A stretch of 64,000 bases of DNA from Methylophaga thiooxydans DMS010. GTDB taxonomy: Bacteria > Pseudomonadota > Gammaproteobacteria > Nitrosococcales > Methylophagaceae. A program made the position numbers and the translations under genes. The stretch lies in the NCBI RefSeq assembly GCF_000156355.1, contig NZ_GG657883.1:222467-286466 (forward strand), given 5' to 3'. This document shows, one piece after another, positions 25,203 to 34,036 of this stretch (the first letter of the stretch is position 1; each line of letters begins with the position of its first letter). The notes below the pieces were generated by a model that saw only the letters and a list, made by a program, of their open reading frames with translations, was not told the origin of the DNA and searched no databases.

Positions 25203-26381
25203 TTAGATTTTTGCGTAAGAGCCTGGTTGGTCTTCGACCTCATAGCCCACTTCAGCGTTGATACGTGCAGCAATTGCGCGTTCACCTTCTGAAGCAAAAT
25301 CTCTATCCCATGTAGCCAGTTTTTTCTTGTAAACCGAATGCCACACAGGTGGTACTAATGCCATGGTGAATTCAGTAAAGTAGCCCCAGCCAGGGTTAGG
25401 TGAGCCAACTTCATCCAGTTCCCAGAAGTGTGTTTCACCACGATCATGGTGATCACCTTGACGACCGATTTCGATGAAGAACCAGCTAGTGAACATATTG
25501 TCGTTGTCCCATGAGTGACGGTAGTCAATAGGCTGACCTTTCTCACGGATAAGACCGTAATGTTCCATGTAGTTAAGTGCTTCAAGTTCAAAGTTAGACA
25601 CTGTCCAGATAACGAACATACATGCCACACCAACCAAACCACCGGCCCAGGCAAACAAAATCATAGTTGGCAAGCTCATGAAGTAACCACGGATCCAACG
25701 GTTATCCAGAGAGATAAACGGTTTACCGAGTTTTTTCAGGCGAGCTTGTTCCATTTTGTACAGGAACTTAGATTGACCCATGTGTGACAACCAGAAGTGG
25801 CGATAGATACTACGTCCACGGGGTGAGGTTGCTGGATCATCTTGATGAGCCAGTTCCAAGTGATGGTTGTAAACATGTGCATAACAGAAATGTGCTGAAC
25901 CACTTAAGCCCATCATCAGACGAGAGATGACGAAACTAAAGCCTTTAGTATGAGCAAGCTCATGACCATAGATGATACCGATACCTGCAAAGATACCTGT
26001 AGATAGTGTTGCGCCAATCAGTTCTGCTCCAGAGATCCCCATTTGAATTGGAATCCCCATAAACATGCCTGGCTCAATCGGTACACCATTCACATATTGG
26101 AAAACCCGCCATGCCATGGCAACCTGCAAAAGTGCAAACACAGGTAGCATGATGTACATAACCGCATTCTGTAATCCAGGAATGCCATTTGTTTCACCAT
26201 CTTCATCAAAACCTGCGCCTTTGGTGTGCATTGGCATACTCAGTGTGTCAAGTAGAATGCCCACACCAAATAACACGACACCAGCCCAAACATATGGACC
26301 ACCCAAAATGACACCAAACATACTCACTAAAATGAGTATCGGCGCCATAAAATAACGAATATTGATTAATAGTTTCTTCAT
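25203..26381 (-). CDS. XylM/AlkB-family membrane di-iron hydroxylase with altered third His box
   Basis: A 392-residue integral membrane protein of the AlkB/XylM family, which inserts one oxygen atom into alkyl or methyl groups using a histidine-bound di-iron centre. It has hydrophobic helices at about 8-50, 72-95, 118-140 and 232-262. Histidine motifs: HELAH 140-144, HVYNHH 169-174, NYMEHYG 270-276. The third box, HxxHH in the family, reads QGDHH at 308-312, so the first ligand is Gln. The region from 280 to the C-terminus (DYRHSWD, HFWELDE, LVPPVWHSVY, KLATWDR) resembles XylM more than AlkB as I recall those sequences. A strong GGAGGGAG site precedes the start. First gene of the operon with reductase, ferredoxin, globins and FadL. 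Substrate unknown. Confidence 0.92.
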   Translation of the reverse strand: MKKLLINIRYFMAPILILVSMFGVILGGPYVWAGVVLFGVGILLDTLSMPMHTKGAGFDEDGETNGIPGLQNAVMYIMLPVFALLQVAMAWRVFQYVNGVPIEPGMFMGIPIQMGISGAELIGATLSTGIFAGIGIIYGHELAHTKGFSFVISRLMMGLSGSAHFCYAHVYNHHLELAHQDDPATSPRGRSIYRHFWLSHMGQSKFLYKMEQARLKKLGKPFISLDNRWIRGYFMSLPTMILFAWAGGLVGVACMFVIWTVSNFELEALNYMEHYGLIREKGQPIDYRHSWDNDNMFTSWFFIEIGRQGDHHDRGETHFWELDEVGSPNPGWGYFTEFTMALVPPVWHSVYKKKLATWDRDFASEGERAIAARINAEVGYEVEDQPGSYAKI

Positions 26382-26692
26382 TCTTTACTCCCTCCACCTT
26401 CTGCTTTTATTAAACTCTCTCTATTTGTTGGGTTACTACCTTCATATTGCAGTAGTTGAAATTTCCAACTGTCTAAAACTTTAAGTTTCTATATTTGTTA
26501 TTGATATACGTATATATCCCTACTGCATATGTGACGCTACTTTCCTCCTCTGTTTAAACGCCTATTCGGTATCGCCTGACACAGATAATGGTCTGTTTGT
26601 CGTGTTATGGCTGTAAGTACAAATACCTATCACGTTGCTACAAACATGCCTTTATCCTTTGATATATAGGTTTTATACGGCGGACATTTCTC
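26382..26692. promoter_or_regulatory. Divergent control region: hydroxylase operon versus norD-like operon
   Basis: A 311-base noncoding stretch. It contains a perfect 12-base palindrome ATATACGTATAT at 26504-26515 and an imperfect dyad GTTGAAATTTCCAAC at 26455-26469, which has the T-N11-A form of a LysR site. The palindrome is a plausible site for the FixJ-type regulator; the dyad could serve a LysR protein. Both lie between the two divergent genes, so one element could control hydroxylase and ATPase genes together. Confidence 0.5.
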
Positions 26693-28777
26693 ATGAGTTT
26701 CATTCGAACCCTGCTAAAAACTTGGCTGGGGCCACAAAGGAATACAAAGCAGCTTTCTCTCGAGTCAAAGCAGACAGGCTCTTGTGGTGGAATGAGTACT
26801 ACAGAATTGAAAATTCGTATCGAGTTGATTCTTGATGGTGTCGATACTCGGCAGATTATCGAGCCCGTTACAGGCATAGCAGCACTTAGCCATGCTTTGC
26901 AGTCGGAGTTTCTTACGCAGCTGGCCAGCGTAGCTGAGTTATCAGCTAGTCACGCTTACGCATTATTATTGACCTATGCACCAGCATTAAATGCAATGAG
27001 TACATCGGAACACAGTTATTGGCTTGAGACGATTAAGCAAGCACTGTCGGAGCAAAAATTTGAACATGCTGAAATCCTCATTAATGGATACGGTGACTTT
27101 GTTTCAAATCTAGATAAAACCACCGTTCAACTTTCAGAGGTTGCAGAGCTACTGGAAAAGCTTATTTCGACCATCTCACAAGACACGCTAACGATTGGCC
27201 ATTTGGATATATCATCTAAACAACAGGCATATACGGATGGTAAACAGCTTTATTTACCGGCATCTATTAGTTCTTTCGACAATTACGCTGATAATTTTTC
27301 ACTCTATAAAGTCATCACGTTTCAACTGCTGGGGCAGCTTCAATGTGAAAGCCTGTTAGCTATCAAGCCTCTTCAGTCAGGAATCGCGGATCACGGTAAT
27401 GACTTTCTGCAGCAGTTTTCCTTTATCGAAACAGTAAGAATTAACCATTATTTGAAATATACGTTTCCAGGGGTTTGGCGAAAGATCGTTGATATACACA
27501 AAAAGTTAGCGGTAGAGAACTACCCTGAGTCGCTTTTCGAAGGTGATGAAAAAACCACAGTTTTCAATACCTTGGCAATAATGGAACAATCAGATTTTGC
27601 ATCATTTTCATCTGACTCACTCCCCTATCAGGGTGATTTTTCACCAGAAAAACTCATTCTTAATCAGGTGGAGAATAGTGAAAACCAGTCGGTATTGATG
27701 AACCTGATGAATAACAATATTGATGCAGGTGAGGATGCGCTGACAGAAGATAAGCTGGCAGATCGCATTTCTATAAAACACAACGCAAACGCCGAAGCTT
27801 TAGCTAATTTGCCCGACAAACATCAAGATATTTGGGAGCAACTCAATGAAACAGTAGCCCAACATCAGCAAGAAGCAGAAAAGCGCCGCGAGGAAGAAAG
27901 TAATAAGCGTGTTTATTATTATCCTGAGTGGGACACATCACTCAATCAGTACCGTCAGGATTGGTGTCGCGTTGAGGAAATAGCTATCTCCGATAACGAG
28001 AATGCTACTCATGCGCTGGACAAAACCGATCTCCGGTTTTCTGAGTATAAAATTAAAAAGACCCTAGACATGATCATCAACACGCAGCGCTTTATTCGCT
28101 ATCAAAGTGACGGCGATGAGATTGATATTGATGCGTGGGTCGAGGCAAAATCGAACAAAACAAAACATGCTGATGACTTTCAAAACGTTTACGTACGGAA
28201 CAATAAAAATAGCCGTAGCGTGGCGATTATGTTTGCTGTTGATATAAGCGGCTCAACAGCAGGCTGGAAGAATGAAATTATTCAGCAATCGACCTGGCTG
28301 TTATCGCGAACATTGTCAAAGTTAGACGATCAATTTGCGATCTATGCCTTCTCTGGTTCGGGACGTGAACAATGCGATATCTATCCAGTTAAAGAGTTTA
28401 AAGAAAAATACAGTCCTACCATCAAACAGCGAATAGCTAATCTCTCAGCCAAACAATATACGCGTATGGGGGCGGCGATTCGTCACTTGAGCAAAATATT
28501 GAATCAGGCCGAAGCTAAAACAAAAATTTTATTTGTTCTGACCGATGGCAGACCGGACGATATTGACAGTTACCGCGGCCACTATGGGGTAGAAGATACA
28601 CGACGTGCATTCAATGAAGCCAAGGCGCTTTATTTGAACCCATTCGTATTAACCTTTGATCAGGCGTGCATTGACTACCTGCCACATATGCTTGGCAAAA
28701 ACCGTTACCGGTTAATTTCCGACATCGCTATGTTGCCAGTCCAGATTTCTACTATTTATAAGCAATTAACGACATGA
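26693..28777 (+). CDS. NorD/CbbO-type VWA-domain protein
   Basis: A 694-residue cytoplasmic protein. The C-terminal von Willebrand A domain starts near residue 505: the MIDAS motif is VDISGST at about 515, with YTRMGAAIRH (the Thr of the site) and LTDGRPDD completing the metal site. The N-terminal 400 residues are helical and mostly low in recognisable motifs, as in NorD and CbbO. These proteins work with a hexameric MoxR-family ATPase to remodel a metal enzyme: CbbO/CbbQ for Rubisco, NorD/NorQ for nitric oxide reductase. The next gene, sharing the ATGA overlap, is exactly such an ATPase. The start ATG is preceded by GGCGGA. Client here is probably the hydroxylase; that is inference. Confidence 0.85.
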   Translation: MSFIRTLLKTWLGPQRNTKQLSLESKQTGSCGGMSTTELKIRIELILDGVDTRQIIEPVTGIAALSHALQSEFLTQLASVAELSASHAYALLLTYAPALNAMSTSEHSYWLETIKQALSEQKFEHAEILINGYGDFVSNLDKTTVQLSEVAELLEKLISTISQDTLTIGHLDISSKQQAYTDGKQLYLPASISSFDNYADNFSLYKVITFQLLGQLQCESLLAIKPLQSGIADHGNDFLQQFSFIETVRINHYLKYTFPGVWRKIVDIHKKLAVENYPESLFEGDEKTTVFNTLAIMEQSDFASFSSDSLPYQGDFSPEKLILNQVENSENQSVLMNLMNNNIDAGEDALTEDKLADRISIKHNANAEALANLPDKHQDIWEQLNETVAQHQQEAEKRREEESNKRVYYYPEWDTSLNQYRQDWCRVEEIAISDNENATHALDKTDLRFSEYKIKKTLDMIINTQRFIRYQSDGDEIDIDAWVEAKSNKTKHADDFQNVYVRNNKNSRSVAIMFAVDISGSTAGWKNEIIQQSTWLLSRTLSKLDDQFAIYAFSGSGREQCDIYPVKEFKEKYSPTIKQRIANLSAKQYTRMGAAIRHLSKILNQAEAKTKILFVLTDGRPDDIDSYRGHYGVEDTRRAFNEAKALYLNPFVLTFDQACIDYLPHMLGKNRYRLISDIAMLPVQISTIYKQLTT

Positions 28778-29601
28778 AGCCCATGAATACTGATAATAAA
28801 ACGATTAATAACGCCGAGTATTTTATTGAAAAAGAGCCTTATTACCAGCCCTCTTCCAATGAAATAGAAATATTTAATACTGCTTTAGCTGAAAATATCC
28901 CCGTTCTGCTTAAGGGACCAACAGGCTGTGGCAAGACACGATTTATGGAGTATATGAGTTGGTACCATAAGCGACCACTGATAGCCGTTTCTTGTCATGA
29001 CGACTTAACTACATCCGATTTGGTTGGACGTTATCTAATTAAAGATAGCAGTACCGTCTGGCAAGATGGCCCATTAACTACCGCTGTGCGTAATGGCTGT
29101 ATCTGTTATTTAGATGAGATTGTAGAGGCTCGCAAGGACACAACAGTGGTGATTCATCCACTCTGTGATGATAGGCGAATTTTACCCTTAGAGAAATTAG
29201 GACAACTATTGAAAGCCTCACCTGACTTTTGTCTGACGATGTCATACAACCCGGGCTATCAAAGCGCCGTTAAAGATCTTAAACCCAGCACACGACAGCG
29301 TTTTATCTCCATTGATTTTAGCTACCCTGCTGAAGATATTGAGAGTGTTATTGTCCATGAAGAGTCAAAACTAGACTTAAAGCAATGTGAACTCTTGGTT
29401 AAATTAGCCAATATGACTCGTAACCTGGTCGGCAATGGTTTAGAGGAAGGCGCCAGTACGCGCTTATTGGTGCATACAGCGAAACTAATTTACCGTGGGT
29501 TTGAGCCAAATATGGCCTGCAAGTGTGGGATCGCCGATGCCATTACCGATGATGATGACACCAAAACTCTCTTGCATGAAATGATTGATACGGTGTTTTA
29601 A
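28774..29601 (+). CDS. NorQ/CbbQ-type MoxR AAA+ ATPase
   Basis: A 275-residue AAA+ protein. Walker A is GPTGCGKT at residues 48-55 and Walker B CYLDE at 111-115. Further family marks are SCHDDLTTSDLVGRYLI (around 73-89) and MSYNPGYQSAVKDLKPSTRQRF (sensor 1 and arginine finger region, about 164-185). The MoxR/NorQ/CbbQ clade uses ATP to activate a partner enzyme with help from a VWA protein. The start overlaps the VWA gene by four bases (ATGA), so the two are made together. No Rubisco or nitric oxide reductase gene is in the window, which leaves the adjacent divergent di-iron hydroxylase as the likely client. Confidence 0.92.
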   Translation: MKPMNTDNKTINNAEYFIEKEPYYQPSSNEIEIFNTALAENIPVLLKGPTGCGKTRFMEYMSWYHKRPLIAVSCHDDLTTSDLVGRYLIKDSSTVWQDGPLTTAVRNGCICYLDEIVEARKDTTVVIHPLCDDRRILPLEKLGQLLKASPDFCLTMSYNPGYQSAVKDLKPSTRQRFISIDFSYPAEDIESVIVHEESKLDLKQCELLVKLANMTRNLVGNGLEEGASTRLLVHTAKLIYRGFEPNMACKCGIADAITDDDDTKTLLHEMIDTVF

Positions 29602-29621
29602 TCTCGACCGTAAAGCCGAGC

Positions 29622-30029
29622 TTATAGTGGGAAAGCCACCGTCTGTGCTGGTTTAAAAGATGCCAATGCCAATTTCTGCAGCCATTTTAGATCCCCGCTT
29701 CTTTTGGCTTTATGCTTAGCTTGATAGTAATACTTCATAAATTCATCATCGCTAGCGTGTAGCCATGATTCAGTCAAAGTTTGTACTTGTACAGATTCTC
29801 GACGGAATATTTCTTCAAATACAGCATCAACAATAAGCTCAAAGTCCGGTTCATGGGGAATTCGACTTTCCCCATATCCGCGACATACACCAATAATTGA
29901 GGCTGTAATAGCTTTGCTTGTCTGCATGCTAACGGGCACATTTCCCAGATCATCGGTGACGGGGAAAAAACAGTCTGAAAATGCTTGCTTTAAAATCCGC
30001 TTGTGTTTTATGACTGATAATCCAAACAT
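29622..30029 (-). CDS. Unknown protein, paralog A of a tandem pair
   Basis: A 135-residue cytoplasmic protein I cannot name. It is clearly a paralog of the next gene upstream: both start MFGL, share FSDCF, DLGNVP or ELGNVP, a GVC motif near residue 48, and DAVFEEI-RRESVQVQT near residues 68-83. No membrane segment or signal peptide is visible; it is mostly helical. It is convergent with the ATPase gene, 20 bases away, and preceded by a good site (GGGAG). The pair may supply accessory or regulatory subunits for the ATPase-hydroxylase system. Confidence 0.65.
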   Translation of the reverse strand: MFGLSVIKHKRILKQAFSDCFFPVTDDLGNVPVSMQTSKAITASIIGVCRGYGESRIPHEPDFELIVDAVFEEIFRRESVQVQTLTESWLHASDDEFMKYYYQAKHKAKRSGDLKWLQKLALASFKPAQTVAFPL

Positions 30030-30068
30030 GGCTTCTACTCCCTGTTGTGGTTTGTAATGTAAATCAAA

Positions 30069-30473
30069 CTACAAAATCAAGTTATTAGCTGACTCAAAAT
30101 TTTGTTGAGCAAATTCTGATAACCACTTCAACCGGGCACTATGTTCTATACCAGTAGATGCTTGCTTATGCCCTTCAAAAAAAGCACTGTCTTGTTGTTG
30201 AAACCAGTCATCTACTTTTGTTTGAACTTGTACAGATTCGCGTCGGTATATTTCTTCAAATACGGCATCGAGTATAAGGGCTCTAGATGATTTTTTGTGA
30301 ACCTGCTGCTGGTCAAGATAAGCATCACATACCCCGACAATGGCACCATTAATAAATGCATCGTTTTGTATCTCTATAGGCACGTTACCTAATTCATCTT
30401 TGAGTGTCGCAAAACAATCAGAGAAGTTTTGTGTGAGTTCTCGTTTAAACTTAATGAGTTCCAGCCCAAACAT
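30069..30473 (-). CDS. Unknown protein, paralog B of a tandem pair
   Basis: A 134-residue protein, paralog of the gene at 29622-30029. I start it at the ATG at 30473 because it aligns with the start of paralog A (MFGLELI versus MFGLSVI); an in-frame GTG at 30512 would add 13 unmatched residues. Shared blocks include FSDCF, ELGNVP, GVC and DAVFEEIYRRESVQVQT. Function unknown. It is the first gene of the pair, and a TACGTA element lies 78 bases upstream of its start, as upstream of the hydroxylase operon. Confidence 0.65.
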   Translation of the reverse strand: MFGLELIKFKRELTQNFSDCFATLKDELGNVPIEIQNDAFINGAIVGVCDAYLDQQQVHKKSSRALILDAVFEEIYRRESVQVQTKVDDWFQQQDSAFFEGHKQASTGIEHSARLKWLSEFAQQNFESANNLIL

Positions 30474-30548
30474 GATTATTTTCCACCCTGATAAAGTTAT
30501 AAGTTCCTTCACTATATACTTACACTATATAGGGACAGACAAGATGTA

Positions 30549-30558
30549 TATACGTATC
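30549..30558. promoter_or_regulatory. TACGTA-type element between paralog pair and CysB gene
   Basis: TATACGTATC at 30549-30558 within GTATATACGTATCTG, in the 211-base region between the divergent paralog-B gene and the CysB-like gene. It matches the extended element upstream of the hydroxylase gene (TATATACGTAT shared). Confidence 0.45.
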
Positions 30559-30684
30559 TGCCTCAGCTAAAAAATCCTTGTTTTATGTGAATTTCTTGTA
30601 CACCGGCACAACAAACTTGCTTATTCTTTATGCTAAAATTAACTTATAGCTATATCAGGAAAATAAATAAGAGGCTAATCAGCA

Positions 30685-31608
30685 ATGCAACTTCATCAGC
30701 TAAGGTATGTACGGGAAATAGTAAAAAACAATTTGAGTATTTCTGAGGCCGCAAAAGTATTAAAAACATCCCAACCGAGCGTTAGCAGTCAGCTTCAGCA
30801 ATTAGAGCAAGAGCTCAAATTAAAAATATTTGAGCGTCGCGGCAAAAGACTGGTTGCTGTTACCCCGCTTAAAGAAACCATCGTTGAAATCGCCGAGAGG
30901 ATATTAAAAGACGTCAACAATATTCATTGTCTTGCATCAGATAATCACAATGAAGCGAGCGGCACCTTATCGATAGGCACCACATTGACGCAGGCCTTAT
31001 ATGCACTCCCGTCTGCGATCAAAACTTTTTCAGAGCGTTATCCCAACGTACACCTTAATATGCTGCAAGGTACGCCAAGAGAAATCTCTGAGTTAGCTGC
31101 AGAAGGCGAGATAGATATCGCCATCGCGACTGAAGCTTTAGAACACAATTCAGCTCTCCACACTTTCCCTTGCTATGACTGGAACAGAACCATTGTGGTG
31201 CCAAAGAATCATCCATTAACTAAAGAAAAGATACTGACACTGGAAGCGGTATCAAAATACCCGATTTTGACCTATATGATGGATTACACAGGCAGAGCAT
31301 TACAAGATGCCTCATTCAAGGAAAGAGGACTAGAACCTAATGTGATATTTACTGCAACGGATGCAGATGTCATTAAAACGTATGTGGGGCTGGGGATGGG
31401 GATCGGTATTATTGCCAGCATGGCGTTTAACACGAAAAAAGACACCCCTTTAGTTGGTCTTGATGCAAGCCATTTATTTAGACCAAGTACAACTCTACTC
31501 GGTTTTCGCAAAGGTGGTCATTTACGTGCCTATACTTATGCTTTTATTGAGTGTTTTGCTCCCCACCTAACACAAGCGGCCATTCAAGCGAGAACGAGTG
31601 AAGCCTAA
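30685..31608 (+). CDS. cysB: CysB-family LysR regulator of sulfur metabolism
   Basis: A 307-residue LysR protein with strong CysB features. The N-terminal MQLHQLRYVREIVKNN is followed by the helix-turn-helix SISEAAKVLKTSQPSVSSQL. The effector domain has GTTLTQALYALP and, near the C-terminus, TDADVIKTYVGLGMGIGII, LDASHLF and RPSTTLLGFRKG, all close to CysB. CysB activates sulfate assimilation and senses sulfide and N-acetylserine. Here it lies between the hydroxylase block and the methanethiol oxidation genes, so it may connect local sulfur oxidation to sulfur status. Whether it is the main CysB or a paralog cannot be decided from the window. Confidence 0.85.
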   Translation: MQLHQLRYVREIVKNNLSISEAAKVLKTSQPSVSSQLQQLEQELKLKIFERRGKRLVAVTPLKETIVEIAERILKDVNNIHCLASDNHNEASGTLSIGTTLTQALYALPSAIKTFSERYPNVHLNMLQGTPREISELAAEGEIDIAIATEALEHNSALHTFPCYDWNRTIVVPKNHPLTKEKILTLEAVSKYPILTYMMDYTGRALQDASFKERGLEPNVIFTATDADVIKTYVGLGMGIGIIASMAFNTKKDTPLVGLDASHLFRPSTTLLGFRKGGHLRAYTYAFIECFAPHLTQAAIQARTSEA

Positions 31609-31661
31609 CCGCCTCGATATATCAGCAGTTTTTTCGGGACAAAGCCTAGATACATTATTTA

Positions 31662-31709
31662 AGGGGGCTGCACCGCATCTACGGTGAGGTAAAAGTGGCT
31701 GCGCCCCCT
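31662..31709. terminator. Stem-loop between convergent cysB and gnd
   Basis: AGGGGGC (31662-31668) pairs with GCCCCCT (31703-31709), and inside it CACCG (31671-31675) pairs with CGGTG (31682-31686). It lies in the 214-base gap between convergent genes. There is no strong T-run, so it may be a transcription barrier rather than a classic terminator. Confidence 0.5.
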
Positions 31710-31822
31710 ATATTAACGCTGTTACTGCTAAAAACTTTATCAGCAATAATTTATATAAAATACATTACAATATTATTGTAAGATATTGTTTATTAATTGT
31801 TTATTTGTAGTAATAATTTCCC

Positions 31823-33289
31823 TCACACGTCATACGTCGACGCAGACACATCTCCACCCCGCCCCGTCCAATTAGTATGGAAGAACTCACCACGAGGTTT
31901 ATCTAGTCGCTCATAGGTATGAGCACCAAAGTAATCACGTTGTGCCTGCAATAAGTTTGCGGGCAAACGTTCGCTACGGTAGCCATCATAAAATGACAAT
32001 GCACTACTGAATGTCGGCGCGGGCACACCTAACGCTACTGCCGTTCCCACCGCTTTACGCCAGCCGGGTAAAGCCTGGGTAATAGCGCCGATAAAGAAGT
32101 CATCCAACAGCAGGTTTTCAAGTGTCGGGTTTACATCAAAGGCATCTCGGATTTTGCTTAAGAACTGGCTACGGATAATACAACCGCCGCGCCACATCAA
32201 CGCAATCCCACCATAGTTGAGTTCCCAACCATAAATCTCGGCCGCTTCACGCATCAGCATGTAACCTTGGGCGTAAGAAATGATTTTTGATGCATAGAGC
32301 GCATCACGAATGGCATCGACCATCTCTTTTTTGTCACCGTCAAAGGTCGCTGAAATATCGGGTAAGACTTTTGAGGCACGAACACGTTCTTCTTTACGGG
32401 CTGACAGACAGCGGGCAAACACGGCTTCGCCAATCAATGTCAAAGGAATACCCAGATCTAAGGCATTCATGCCGGTCCATTTACCGGTGCCCTTTTGACC
32501 AGCCGTGTCGAGGATATGGTCAATCAGTAATTCACCATCGTCATCACGTACAGCCAAAATATCGCGGGTAATTTCAATCAGGTAAGAGTCGAGCACGCCT
32601 TCGTTCCATTCAGCAAACACTTGCTGAATTTCATCTCCCGTCATGCCCAGGCCTTCGCGCATCATTTGATAGGCTTCGCAGATCAACTGCATATCGCCGT
32701 ATTCAATGCCGTTGTGCACCATTTTGACATAGTGACCGGCGCCATCATTGCCCACCCAGTCACAACAGGGTTCACCATCAACATGGGCAGCAATAGATTG
32801 GAAGATGGGTTTGATATGAGGCCAGGCAGCATGATTACCACCAGGCATCAGTGATGGTCCGTGACGGGCACCTTCTTCACCACCGGAGACGCCACTACCA
32901 ATAAATAGAATGCCTTTTTTGTGCAGTTCATGAGTGCGACGGTCACTGTCGTTATACAGCGAGTTACCGCCATCAATAATAATGTCACCTTTGTCGAGGT
33001 AAGGCACGAGTTGTTCGATAAACGCGTCCACAACGGGGCCCGCTTTCACCATCAGCATGATTCTACGGGGGGCTTTTAAGCTCTCGACAAAGGCTTTCAG
33101 CTCGTGAAATCCGAGAATATTTGTCCCTTTTGCAGGGCCGTCGAGAAACTCATCGACTTTGCTGGTTGTGCGGTTGAAGACCGATACGGTAAACCCGTTA
33201 TCGTTCATGTTAAGCACCAAATTCTGACCCATTACTGCAAGGCCAACTAAACCAATATCCGCCTTAGCGGGGTTGTCCACTTCACTCAT
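31823..33289 (-). CDS. gnd: 6-phosphogluconate dehydrogenase, decarboxylating
   Basis: A 488-residue enzyme that oxidises 6-phosphogluconate to ribulose 5-phosphate and carbon dioxide. The NADP-binding fold starts [16 protein letters not shown], followed by FNRTTSKV. The catalytic segment [17 protein letters not shown] and [10 protein letters not shown] are both intact, and the C-terminal tail has HTNWTGRGG. In ribulose monophosphate methylotrophs this enzyme is part of the cyclic oxidation of formaldehyde, which would fit a neighbour pathway that releases formaldehyde from methanethiol. Length is typical for the homodimeric long form. Confidence 0.95.
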   Translation of the reverse strand: MSEVDNPAKADIGLVGLAVMGQNLVLNMNDNGFTVSVFNRTTSKVDEFLDGPAKGTNILGFHELKAFVESLKAPRRIMLMVKAGPVVDAFIEQLVPYLDKGDIIIDGGNSLYNDSDRRTHELHKKGILFIGSGVSGGEEGARHGPSLMPGGNHAAWPHIKPIFQSIAAHVDGEPCCDWVGNDGAGHYVKMVHNGIEYGDMQLICEAYQMMREGLGMTGDEIQQVFAEWNEGVLDSYLIEITRDILAVRDDDGELLIDHILDTAGQKGTGKWTGMNALDLGIPLTLIGEAVFARCLSARKEERVRASKVLPDISATFDGDKKEMVDAIRDALYASKIISYAQGYMLMREAAEIYGWELNYGGIALMWRGGCIIRSQFLSKIRDAFDVNPTLENLLLDDFFIGAITQALPGWRKAVGTAVALGVPAPTFSSALSFYDGYRSERLPANLLQAQRDYFGAHTYERLDKPRGEFFHTNWTGRGGDVSASTYDV

Positions 33290-34036
33290 AATTATCTACT
33301 CACCTTATTGTTTATGCGTTTAAAAATTTTATTGACTTGAAAGACATGATCTTGATGGGCGTTTCGCTGTTAGGTTTTGTCATGGCTCGTATCAGATTGG
33401 TTGGTTGTTTTGGAAGCTTATGCAGGCCTCTTTAAATACGACTGATCCTTAAATTTTAGATCGATACAGCTTTTAATCTGATGATGACTACTTCTTTAAG
33501 CTTTTATTGATAGATATTTATATATGTATATCCTTTATACTAATATATAATTTTATTTGAAACTGAACCCTGTAAAGAGGGAAAGACCTGCTACATGCAT
33601 ATATTATGGTTGTTTTGGTGCTGCAGGCTTAGTTTAACTGGTTTCGTAACAGCAACAATAATATCGATACTATATTTATATATATAGATAAAACTATATA
33701 GGTATATATACCTAAATACTCACAATGACAAAAACACTAAACTAGAAATCGCAAGTCATATATAGATTTAAGATTTTCTTATATGTTTTGCTGATATCTG
33801 AATGGAGGGAAGACATAAGCAATTAATGAGAATCCGTTATCAAGCTGTGGTTAATGTGGTGGTCTTCCAATAGTTAAACTGAAAACCTTCATATCGATTT
33901 AATCAATATCAACCAGAAGACTAAATCATCAATCAACAGTAAAAATAACTATCTAAAAATCTATCTAACTTACCCCTCAATTTCATCGAAGTTGTTAAAA
34001 ATTATTTAACTCGTAATTAGATAACAGGAGAGAAAA
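33290..34036. promoter_or_regulatory. Long AT-rich control region upstream of mtoX
   Basis: A 747-base noncoding stretch between divergent gnd and mtoX. It contains a perfect 16-base palindrome TAGGTATATATACCTA at 33699-33714 and several TATATA-rich runs (33520-33550, 33675-33690). GGAG is present just before the mtoX start. A 23-codon open frame at 33802-33873 is visible but has no ribosome binding site and I do not call it. The length and palindrome suggest complex regulation of the methanethiol oxidation genes. Confidence 0.55.

Noticed and set aside
25203..26381. Calling this an alkane 1-monooxygenase (alkB)
   Set aside because: The C-terminal region is closer to XylM, the third His box is altered and no rubredoxin is present.
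26693..29601. Calling this pair norDQ of a denitrification cluster
   Set aside because: No norC or norB is in the window, and the pair is divergent from a di-iron hydroxylase.
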